Under the pieces are notes generated by a model. The model searched no databases and had not been told where the DNA came from. It saw only the letters and a program-made list of their open reading frames with translations. A program made the translations under genes and the position numbers. A stretch of 64,000 nucleotides of DNA from FEN-1297 sp963834015 (lineage in GTDB: Bacteria > Bacteroidota > Ignavibacteria > Ignavibacteriales > Ignavibacteriaceae), in NCBI GenBank assembly GCA_963834015.1, contig CAWIAG010000004.1:620001-684000 (forward strand). Direction: 5' to 3'. This document shows, one piece after another, positions 1 to 7,750 of the stretch (positions are counted from its first letter, which is position 1; every line of letters begins with the position of its first letter).

Positions 1-2565
1 CTTTCAAATAACCCCGGGGATAGTTTAATCGCAATTATGATATCTAATAGGGGACATAATCCTGTTACCTTTGATTCAATGTATGTTCTGCCGGATACTA
101 TTTTTACTTTAAACAAAATATTTTCTACTCTCATCGGTAACTCTTCTGCAATTATTCAGGTAAAATTAAATCTATTAAAAATATTACAGGGAGCAAATTC
201 CGGTATAATCCGTTTAACCGGAAAAAATTCTGGCGGTGTAAGTGAAAATTTTAACCTGAACCTGAAAATATTTATAGAAACCGCAAAAGGTAATTTCACC
301 CCGGACACATTAAACTTTAACGTTGTTGCATCTGATGGTGCTGGCTATTTAGGAATAAGTGCTGAAAATTATTTCGGTAATACTGATCTTTATATAAAAA
401 GTTATTCTTTAATCGGTCCGGATAGTTCTTCCTTTATACTCTTGCAAAAACCGGATACTGTTAAAGGAGGTTCCTCTAATTATATATCCATCCAGTTTAT
501 ACCAAAAAATATTGGAGCGAATAATGCAGTATTATTAATTGGAACAAATTCTTATCCCAACGGCCTGTTTAAGTTTATTTTAACGGGAATTGGAAAAGGC
601 GGAGAATTTTCTTCTGAATCAATAAAGTCTGCAATTAGCTTTGCCGATTCTGCATTTGAGTCTATTAACAATAATTTTAAGCGCCTGATTTTAAAAAACA
701 GCGGCGATACTACACTAAAAGCCAGTATATCATTCTCAAAAAATTACTTCGGATTCCATAACCCTGGTTCTTATAATCCTGTTATTGCGCCTGGTGATTC
801 TGTTATTGATTCACTTATTTATTTTACTCCCAATTTTAGAAAACAAAATATTGATACTATGGAGATTAATCATAACGGTTTCGGTGAAAAACCAATTTTT
901 GTTACGTTAAAAGGCGGCTTTGACAGTTCACGGTCCGTCCCGGAAATACTAAATAACTTGACTGTTAATAAAAAAATATTTTCACAGGCGCCTTCGGCTT
1001 TTTATAAAGATTCTGCAATAGTATTTTCTATCGATTCGCAAATTATATCTTCAATTTTAAATATTGATTCAAGATATTATTATTATAAGGGAGGAGATAC
1101 TATTCCATCATTCGCATATACATTCGATAATTTGAATCATTATATTGACCCCTATTTTGTAACAGAAAAAGGTTTATCAATTAACGGTGAACTCTTGATA
1201 CGGGGCCCAAATAGTACAATTCTTGATTCAATAATAATTTTTAAGAATTATTCGCCGCAGGTTATTATATATAACTATAATTTTTCTTCATCTTTAATCC
1301 CGATTTCCACTCCGGCTCAAACCGCTCAGGAAGCAAACGTAAAGTGGTGTTTTTTCGGCTTCCCGTTCAACAATGTCTATGTCGATACTGTATTTCATTT
1401 TCTGGGAGGTATAAAAAATATGAAAGACGGGGAATGGATAATCTATAAATATGATTCTTCTGCCGCCGGTTCTTTTTCAATTCTTAATAATGAACAATTT
1501 CAGGCTGGATCAGCATATTTTATTGCCCAGGCCTTGGCAGATACCTTTAAAATATCAAACCTGTACTACGGGAGTATATTAACACGAAGCCTTATGGATA
1601 CTGTGATATCATTCTCGTCTGATTCCTGGAATACGGTTTCAAATCCATATCTCTTTAATGTTCAGGTTGAACCGCCCGCCATTTTATTAAAATATGATAC
1701 TAATAAAAAATCATATGATATGACTAATATTATGGTCCCGGGTGAAGGGTATTTTGTTGAGCCTTCTGTAAGCTCTCTTAATCTTAAAACTTTTGGGCAG
1801 TTTCAGCCTTTAACTATGCCTAAAATTATTGCCGATGCAGATTGGTCCCTGGCATTAAAGATTGCAGATAATAAAACTGAAAATACCCTCCTCTTTTCTA
1901 TTGCAGACTCTAAGAATTTAGCAAACAAAAATAATGTTCGGTTGCCCCGTAATTATTTGAGCCCTCCACGGATACAAAGCGGCCTTTTTTCTTTCATCCG
2001 GGAGAATTCATCTGCTTTGAATTATTGTGCCAGCATAAAAGAAGGCGCCGAAGGCGCTGCCTGGGATGTTGTCCTGTCTGATGATCTTCAAAATGATAAT
2101 ATTGCATTAAGTTCCCTTCTTAAAGGCAGTTTACCGTCGGGATTTTATTTAGTCGTTTATGATGATGTCATTGGAAAAATAATCGAAGCCAATCAGTCGT
2201 CCATTACCCTGGTAAAAGATGCAAAGTATCAATTGAAAATTATCGTTGGTACTAAAAATTTCATTTCAAAGATTCTAAATGAAATTAAAGGCCTGTTACC
2301 ATCGGAATTTTCATTAGATCAGAACTACCCGAACCCGTTCAATCCGGCTACAATTATAAATTATTCGCTTCCTAAATCAGCGTTTGTTAAACTAATTGTT
2401 TATGATGTATTGGGCAGGGTAATAAAAACTCTGGTTGATGAGGAAAAATCTGCCGGCAATTATTCGGTACAATTCAATGGAAGTAATCTTTCAAGCGGAA
2501 TATATTTTTACAGGCTGACCGCCGGAAACTTTATCGGTACAAAAAAATTAGTTCTTTTAAAATAA
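1..2565 (+). CDS. T9SS-sorted surface/secreted protein, 5' end outside the window
   Basis: The reading frame is open from the first base, so this is the C-terminal part (about 854 residues) of a larger protein; the first ATG, at position 37, is internal. The last ~85 residues are a T9SS type A sorting domain: a NYPNPFNP motif, then a beta-rich segment with YDVLGR and SSGIYFYRL, ending in a basic KKLVLLK tail. This domain directs export through the outer membrane and is then removed. The N-terminal part contains repeated beta-sandwich segments, with stretches like ISIQFIPKNIG and FILTGIGKGG that resemble choice-of-anchor D/ASH-type immunoglobulin-like domains. No catalytic motif is visible, so an adhesin or structural surface role is inferred. 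It converges on the rRNA methyltransferase gene 45 bp downstream. Confidence 0.85.
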   Translation, partial: LSNNPGDSLIAIMISNRGHNPVTFDSMYVLPDTIFTLNKIFSTLIGNSSAIIQVKLNLLKILQGANSGIIRLTGKNSGGVSENFNLNLKIFIETAKGNFTPDTLNFNVVASDGAGYLGISAENYFGNTDLYIKSYSLIGPDSSSFILLQKPDTVKGGSSNYISIQFIPKNIGANNAVLLIGTNSYPNGLFKFILTGIGKGGEFSSESIKSAISFADSAFESINNNFKRLILKNSGDTTLKASISFSKNYFGFHNPGSYNPVIAPGDSVIDSLIYFTPNFRKQNIDTMEINHNGFGEKPIFVTLKGGFDSSRSVPEILNNLTVNKKIFSQAPSAFYKDSAIVFSIDSQIISSILNIDSRYYYYKGGDTIPSFAYTFDNLNHYIDPYFVTEKGLSINGELLIRGPNSTILDSIIIFKNYSPQVIIYNYNFSSSLIPISTPAQTAQEANVKWCFFGFPFNNVYVDTVFHFLGGIKNMKDGEWIIYKYDSSAAGSFSILNNEQFQAGSAYFIAQALADTFKISNLYYGSILTRSLMDTVISFSSDSWNTVSNPYLFNVQVEPPAILLKYDTNKKSYDMTNIMVPGEGYFVEPSVSSLNLKTFGQFQPLTMPKIIADADWSLALKIADNKTENTLLFSIADSKNLANKNNVRLPRNYLSPPRIQSGLFSFIRENSSALNYCASIKEGAEGAAWDVVLSDDLQNDNIALSSLLKGSLPSGFYLVVYDDVIGKIIEANQSSITLVKDAKYQLKIIVGTKNFISKILNEIKGLLPSEFSLDQNYPNPFNPATIINYSLPKSAFVKLIVYDVLGRVIKTLVDEEKSAGNYSVQFNGSNLSSGIYFYRLTAGNFIGTKKLVLLK

Positions 2566-2609
2566 CGGTTAAGCCAAACTGGGCTTAGGTCTTAGTCTCA
2601 ATTAAGTTT

Positions 2610-4043
2610 TTAACGGATTAATATTTCCTGCGTCCGTTTTGAACGCGGAAATCTGCTTTTGATCCCTTCTTTTGTTACCACGGCTGTACCCAGGATAAAA
2701 TCTTTATATTTAATTACACATTGCCCTGATTCCGGCATTTTCTCTTTTATTACTCCGCCTTCCAGGTATTTTTTTAATTGTTCTTTATTTTCAAAAGTAA
2801 TTATTTTTTTATTGATTTTATTCTGCAAAACCTGGGCGGCTTCTGTACTTAAAATTATTTCCCCCTTTTTATCAAATGTACCGAACCTGGTTCCAATTCT
2901 TTCAAATAAACCGGGATTATAATCATTCCAATTTCCGTCAACAAAAAAAATGTCATTTCTCTTTATAATGTACCGGTAGCTCTTTAATACATTCTCATCA
3001 ATGCCGTATTCATCTGATAAAACCGATAAATAACTGCGGATTTCTTTTCCCCATGAATGAATCAATTTAATATCCCTCTGTTTGGGAATTGTTTGTTCGG
3101 GTGAAATAGTATCTCCGGTCTTTTTAAGTTTTGCGATAAAAAAACCATCGGAATTAACCTCCCAGGGTAAAATGCGCCTCGTTTTTGATAGAGTTGGACT
3201 GAGTACTCTGCCCTGAAATGAAGTAAATCCTTCATGCGATTTTACAGGTAATTCTATATCTTCTAATTCAACAGGATATTTTTTTAATGCTGTATCAATT
3301 ATAAATTCATTTTCTTCCGGTGTAAGAGTACAAGTCGAGTATATTACTGTCCCGCCCGTTTTTACCATTTTTATTGCCGCTATTAAAAGCCGGAGTTGAA
3401 GATCTCCCAGTTTTTCAGCTATTTCAAGCGACCACCAGTTGCTGATTTCTTCTTTTTTCTGCACAATTCCAAGCCCGCTGCATGGTGCATCTACTAATAT
3501 TTTATCAAAATAAGAGTCGTATATCTTGCTTAACCATTCTCCTTTAGTGCTCATAACTCCCGTGTTCATTACATTCATTCGATCCACATTATATACAAGC
3601 ATCTTCACCCGGTTAAGGGCAATTTCATTTGCTATAAGGGTTCCCTGGTTAAACATAAGTTCGGCAATTTCTGTTGTTTTAGAACCGGGAGCGGCACATA
3701 AATCAAGTATGCAGTCATCTTTTTTAGGGGATAAAATTAATGGGGGTATCATTGAAGAAAGGCCCTGAATATAATACTCTCCGGTTATATGCTCAATTGT
3801 CTTCCCGGCAGAATTAGACTGTTGTATAATTTTTAGAGCATTCGGGATTAAATCAACCTTCTCCGCACGAATTGAATAATCTTTTTCCAGCTTCGGAATC
3901 AGATTATCCGGGTTGGTTTTTATTGTATTTACCCTGATGTATTGTGCCGGATCTTGTTTTATATATTCAGAATAAATATTTGCCGCTGCTTCTCCGTAAA
4001 GAGAACTGATATACGAAAAAATATTGCTGCTGATTTCTATCAA
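2610..4043 (-). CDS. 16S rRNA cytosine-5 methyltransferase, RsmB/RsmF (NOL1/NOP2/Sun) family
   Basis: 477 aa, cytoplasmic, SAM-dependent m5C methylation of rRNA. The SAM site LDLCAAPGSKT is at residues ~113-123. Motif IV DAPCSGLG carries Cys188 and motif VI STCTLTPEENE carries Cys238, the two cysteines used by this family for catalysis and product release. A C-terminal extension of ~170 residues (GTRFGTF, then a short basic end with RSKR) matches the RsmF/YebU-type PUA-like tail rather than RsmB, which has an N-terminal NusB domain absent here. It is the last gene of a minus-strand operon, starting 6 bp after the stop of the small gene upstream. The exact target nucleotide cannot be read from sequence. 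Confidence 0.9.
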   Translation of the reverse strand: MIEISSNIFSYISSLYGEAAANIYSEYIKQDPAQYIRVNTIKTNPDNLIPKLEKDYSIRAEKVDLIPNALKIIQQSNSAGKTIEHITGEYYIQGLSSMIPPLILSPKKDDCILDLCAAPGSKTTEIAELMFNQGTLIANEIALNRVKMLVYNVDRMNVMNTGVMSTKGEWLSKIYDSYFDKILVDAPCSGLGIVQKKEEISNWWSLEIAEKLGDLQLRLLIAAIKMVKTGGTVIYSTCTLTPEENEFIIDTALKKYPVELEDIELPVKSHEGFTSFQGRVLSPTLSKTRRILPWEVNSDGFFIAKLKKTGDTISPEQTIPKQRDIKLIHSWGKEIRSYLSVLSDEYGIDENVLKSYRYIIKRNDIFFVDGNWNDYNPGLFERIGTRFGTFDKKGEIILSTEAAQVLQNKINKKIITFENKEQLKKYLEGGVIKEKMPESGQCVIKYKDFILGTAVVTKEGIKSRFPRSKRTQEILIR

Positions 4044-4049
4044 TACGTT

Positions 4050-4478
4050 TTAATACCTGGTCAGGTTTAATATTTTGAAAATATTATTGACAAGTAAAGT
4101 GGAGCCTTTACCTGCCGGAAAACATTTTTTGTAATCAAGTTCGATTCGTATGATTAGCTCGTCAAGGTATTTTGCATAATTTTCAACAGCATCTTTTATC
4201 TCCGGCTCTTTATCGGGAATAATAATCTTTGAAGGTTTGTTCCTGTTTGAATAAATTATATATTTAGCTTTCAACTGGCTGTCTGCGTGAAGAAAAACTA
4301 TTCCGTCCGTTGTTAATATTTCAAAAGAACCAAAAAAGGAACCGCCGATTATAAGGGCTTTCCCGGGCATACTGATTTCAGTAAAAGAAGTAAAAACTGC
4401 AAATTCGTCGGGAAATATTCTTAGTCCTTCTTCAGAAAGTTTCTTTACCCAGTTCGACGTAAATTCTTTATCAGTCAG
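4050..4478 (-). CDS. small conserved-looking protein of unknown function, apparent CTG start
   Basis: The ATG at 4370 gives only 106 aa and has no ribosome binding site. The same frame stays open upstream to a stop inside the bshA 3' end and reads like real protein (TDKEFTSNWVKKLSEEG, then RIFPDEFAVFTSF). No ATG, GTG or TTG lies in that extension. A CTG at 4478 sits 6 nt after a clear AGGAG (4489-4485), giving a 142-aa protein, so CTG is the best start. The gene lies between bshA (21 bp) and the methyltransferase (6 bp) in one operon. No signal peptide, membrane segment or known motif is visible. The function is unknown; a cytosolic role linked to bacillithiol or RNA modification would be guesswork. 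Confidence 0.6.
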   Translation of the reverse strand: MTDKEFTSNWVKKLSEEGLRIFPDEFAVFTSFTEISMPGKALIIGGSFFGSFEILTTDGIVFLHADSQLKAKYIIYSNRNKPSKIIIPDKEPEIKDAVENYAKYLDELIIRIELDYKKCFPAGKGSTLLVNNIFKILNLTRY

Positions 4479-4498
4479 ATGATTCTCCTGCCCGTGTT

Positions 4499-5623
4499 TT
4501 ATGATTCTAATATTTTCTTATAATAATCTTCATACATGGGAACAATAATTGATTTATCAAAAAGATCAACGGTTCTTTTCCTTGAATTTTCAGAAAATAA
4601 ACTCCGCTTTCTGTCATTGGTTAAAAGATCTATGCAATACTTTGCCATTCTGTTAATGTCGCCGATTTCTGCAATAAAACCTGTTTCATTGTGCCGGACT
4701 AATTCCGGTAGTCCGCCGACACTGGAAGCAATAACGGGAATACCGCAAGCCATTGCTTCTAATGCAGCAAGCCCAAAACTTTCAGATTGTGATGGAATTA
4801 AGAACAAGTCCGCGGCGTTTAATATTTCTACCAGGCCGTCCTGTTTTCCTAAAAATTTTATGTGGTCGCAAAGATGGAGCTCCCTGCATAATCTCTCGCA
4901 TTCCGATCGGTCGGGACCGTCGCCCACTAAAACAAGTTTTGAAGGAACTTCTTTTATAACTTCATTAAAAATTCTTATTGTATCAGGCACTCTCTTTACT
5001 ACTCTGAAGTTTGAAGTATGAACAAGAATTTTTTCTCCTTCCGGTGCAAGATGCTGTCTGAATGCACAATCCTTTTTCGGGTGGTAAATTTCCGTATCGA
5101 CAAAATTTGGTATTACCTGGATGTCTTTTTCAATTGAATAATTTGTCAATGTCTTTTCTTTTAAAAATCTGGAGACTGCAGTTACTCCGTCGCTTTGTTC
5201 GGTGCTGAATTTTACCAGGGGAAGGAAAGATGGCTCTAACCCCACTAAAGTTATGTCGGTGCCGTGCAATGTTGTAATAACTTTTATATCGCGTTTTTCT
5301 TTTAGTATTTGCTTTGCAAGGTAGGCGCTGCTGGCATGCGGGATTGCATAGTGAACATGAAGCAAATCTAATTTCTCATATAATGAAACTTCAACCATTT
5401 TGCTGGCAAGCGCTAAACTGTACAAAGGAAATTCAAATAACGGGTAACTGCTTAATTCAACTTCATGAAAAACAACGTTCTCAACAAAATTTGTTAACCG
5501 GAATGGTAATGCATAGCTTATAAAGTGAATTTGATGACCTCTCTTCGCAAGTGCTTTACCCAGCTCTGTAGCAATTACTCCGCTGCCGCCGTAAGTTGGA
5601 TAACATGTAATTCCTATCTTCAT
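4499..5623 (-). CDS. bshA: N-acetyl-alpha-D-glucosaminyl L-malate synthase (bacillithiol biosynthesis)
   Basis: 374 aa GT4-family glycosyltransferase that joins UDP-GlcNAc and L-malate in the first step of bacillithiol synthesis in the cytoplasm. The N-terminus IGITCYPTYGGSGVIATELG is the hallmark of BshA, followed by HVHYAIPHASSAYLA and TTLHGTDITLVG. The C-terminal nucleotide-sugar site contains SESFGLAALEAMACGIPVI with the expected E-x7-E spacing. Length matches the family. It is the first gene of a three-gene minus-strand operon. The other bacillithiol genes (bshB, bshC) are not in this window. The start ATG at 5623 is followed immediately by the beta-strand of the Rossmann fold, so it is well placed. 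Confidence 0.93.
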   Translation of the reverse strand: MKIGITCYPTYGGSGVIATELGKALAKRGHQIHFISYALPFRLTNFVENVVFHEVELSSYPLFEFPLYSLALASKMVEVSLYEKLDLLHVHYAIPHASSAYLAKQILKEKRDIKVITTLHGTDITLVGLEPSFLPLVKFSTEQSDGVTAVSRFLKEKTLTNYSIEKDIQVIPNFVDTEIYHPKKDCAFRQHLAPEGEKILVHTSNFRVVKRVPDTIRIFNEVIKEVPSKLVLVGDGPDRSECERLCRELHLCDHIKFLGKQDGLVEILNAADLFLIPSQSESFGLAALEAMACGIPVIASSVGGLPELVRHNETGFIAEIGDINRMAKYCIDLLTNDRKRSLFSENSRKRTVDLFDKSIIVPMYEDYYKKILES

Positions 5624-6278
5624 AATTCTCTGATTTCTTATATTTTGAATTGATTAGATTTTTCTTTATCTCTGGCAAATATAGTCTAAATTACAAACAA
5701 TATTTAACATAAATTTTTTCAATACCCGCCTTTGTTTTTAATCACCTGTAATCAAAATTAAATTATTTTTTTTAATAGAAAATAATTGGATTTACTAAAC
5801 TAATAGGGTATTTTTAAAAATAATTTAACAACTGAAGTTACGCAGTTATTAAAAATGTTATTAAGTAATCCTGAGTTTTAGAGGTTTTCTAAAAAGTAAT
5901 TCTTCTTAGTGATTCTTTGTGGTCTTAGTGTCTTATCACAAAGTGATTCCTATGGAAGTGGTAAAATGTTCTTGTTTTTGATTAATTAATCCCTGACAAA
6001 TTAGAAATTCAGAATACCTGACCTCATCAGTAACTTTTTAGTCAAACTCCTGCTTAAAATATCTGTCGCGTAACTTCAGATAATAAGTAAAATCCCGGAT
6101 CCGTTTTAATAAAAATGCCGGGTTTTCTATAAAAAAAATTCCCGGATCAATTTTTATCAATTTTTGTTCGGGCAATTATGCGTATTCCTGTTCCCGGCAA
6201 TACTGTTGAGGATAATGTCTCCTTGAACAACGAAGATATAATAAAAAAGGATGGAATATATTATACCGCACCTAAATA
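5624..6278. other. intergenic region without a supported gene
   Basis: AT-rich spacer between divergent transcription units. It should hold the bshA operon promoter near 5640-5760. It contains short copies of the direct and inverted forms of the dispersed 'taacttcagtta' motif (around 5830 and 6065) and a cccgg/ccggg hairpin followed by T-rich sequence at about 6092-6128. A 38-codon open frame near 6175-6288 has no detectable homology by eye and ends next to the kinase remnant. It may be more of that decayed gene. Confidence 0.5.
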
Positions 6279-6530
6279 TTTATTTTAACAAAAGACGAAT
6301 CGGGTGCAGGAGTTTACGTGCTAATTAATAATTAATTAATTTCGATATTTAAATCATCGGTTAAAATACGAAGTGAAAATAAATTCGGCTGCGGCGATAT
6401 TTTTGGTGCAGTATTCTTTTATACATATATTAAAGCAGAAGATGTTTATAAATCGTTGGAATTTGCAACTTCGGCTGCGTGCTATGCAGCTTCTTATGAA
6501 AATATAAATGGATTTAACGGTTTAAAGTAA
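6279..6530 (+). pseudogene. C-terminal remnant of a PfkB-family carbohydrate kinase
   Basis: The translation contains ILTKDESGAGVYVLINN, then an in-frame TAA at 6333, then FGCGDIFGAVFFYTYI and a helical tail ending at TAA 6528-6530. GCGDIFGA is the PfkB-family signature 2 region (usually GAGD), carrying the catalytic Asp. Only ~83 codons remain, the N-terminal two thirds are missing and one stop interrupts the piece. Its stop is one base before the ATG of the RmlD-like gene, so the two were once translationally linked. Confidence 0.7.
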
Positions 6531-6531
6531 G

Positions 6532-7443
6532 ATGTATTCACACGATATAATTAAGAAAAGGATTTTAGTAACCGGCGCTAATGGAATGCTTGGGCAGCGT
6601 GTTATTAATTTTTATTCCAAACAGGAGAATGTTGAGCTTCTCGGAAGTTCGTTTGAACCGGAAGCTTCTTACCGGAATGCTGCATATACAAGCTGCGATT
6701 TATCAAAGAGGGAAAGTGTTAAGAAAATTATCTATGACTTTTACCCGGATTTTATTATAAATGCGGCTGCATATACTAATGTAGACAAAAGTGAAGTTGA
6801 AAGGGAAATTGCCTGGAAAACTAATGTTAAAGGAGTTGAATATATAGCGGAAGCATGCCGGGTTGTTGATTCACATTTTATTCATATATCTTCGGATTAT
6901 ATTTTTGACGGTACAAAAGGACCTTATAATGAGACGGCAACTCCCTGCCCGCTCGGTTATTATGGGCGTACAAAACTTGCCAGCGAAAATGCTTTAAAAA
7001 TTAGCGGCTCAATTTATACTATTCTTAGAACAAATGTGCTTTATGGTATTGCTGAAAGCCGCCCTGACTTTGTACGATGGCTTGTTAATACTGTCCGGAA
7101 AGGTGAACAAGTTAGAATTGTAACCGACCAGGTAAACAACCCTACATTTATAGACGATCTTGTTCAGGCAATAAGTAAAGTGATTGAATTTAATAAACAG
7201 GGAATATATAATATCGGGGGTAAGGAGTTTCTTGCCCGTTATGATTTTTCATTAAAAATAGCAGATTATTTTAATCTTAATAAATCTCTTATTGTACCTA
7301 TAAAAACAAGTGAATTGAACCAGCCCGCGCCACGGCCGCTGAAATCGGGATTAATTATTCTCAAAGCAGAAACTGAACTGGATTACAAACCTCTCTCCAT
7401 TCTTGAGTCTTTTGCAATGATGAAAAAAGAATTATCATTATAG
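6532..7443 (+). CDS. RmlD-like NAD(P)-dependent sugar-nucleotide reductase (dTDP-4-dehydrorhamnose reductase family)
   Basis: 303 aa extended short-chain dehydrogenase. The N-terminal Rossmann motif GANGMLGQ (residues 15-22) binds NAD(P)H and the catalytic YxxxK is Y144GRTK148. Further family marks are INAAAYTNVDKSE, ISSDYIFDGTKGPYNE and PTFIDDLVQAI. Length fits RmlD. No other dTDP-rhamnose gene (rmlA, B, C) is nearby, so the substrate is uncertain and other RmlD-fold reductases are possible. The ATG follows the kinase remnant stop by one base and lacks a clear Shine-Dalgarno sequence, which suggests it was translated by coupling before the upstream gene decayed. Confidence 0.85.
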   Translation: MYSHDIIKKRILVTGANGMLGQRVINFYSKQENVELLGSSFEPEASYRNAAYTSCDLSKRESVKKIIYDFYPDFIINAAAYTNVDKSEVEREIAWKTNVKGVEYIAEACRVVDSHFIHISSDYIFDGTKGPYNETATPCPLGYYGRTKLASENALKISGSIYTILRTNVLYGIAESRPDFVRWLVNTVRKGEQVRIVTDQVNNPTFIDDLVQAISKVIEFNKQGIYNIGGKEFLARYDFSLKIADYFNLNKSLIVPIKTSELNQPAPRPLKSGLIILKAETELDYKPLSILESFAMMKKELSL

Positions 7444-7460
7444 ATCATTTTATTTAATCA

Positions 7461-7597
7461 GCCCATAACTTCAGTTAGGGGTTTTAAATAGAAAAATAAA
7501 ATTGGAACCGTTTTAACGGTTTACCTCTTCTTGCTCTATATTATGAATGATAAATAATCTGAATATTTATTCAACAAAAATTAATTTTCGCACAACT
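7461..7597. repeat. dispersed repeat family R1, copy a
   Basis: About 137 bp beginning with 'cccataacttcagttaggg', containing the palindrome 'aaccgttttaacggtt', then 'gataaatAatctgaatatttattcaa' in variable form. It aligns along its length with 12937-13070 and in its 3' half with 19338-19410. It has no coding capacity. Inference: a non-autonomous REP-like intergenic element. The rest of 7444-7750 is AT-rich and should hold the promoter of the next gene. Confidence 0.7.
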
Positions 7598-7750
7598 TCT
7601 TAAATCATGAACAGCCAGGTGGAAACATTTTTATTTGGTAACCGTTTCAAGGGTTTTTCTTATAAAATAAAAATAAGTAGTCAGTTTAATTAATCTTACC
7701 CGCAACCTTTTTATGATATATCAAGTCTAATTATCTAAAAAGAAAAGTGT

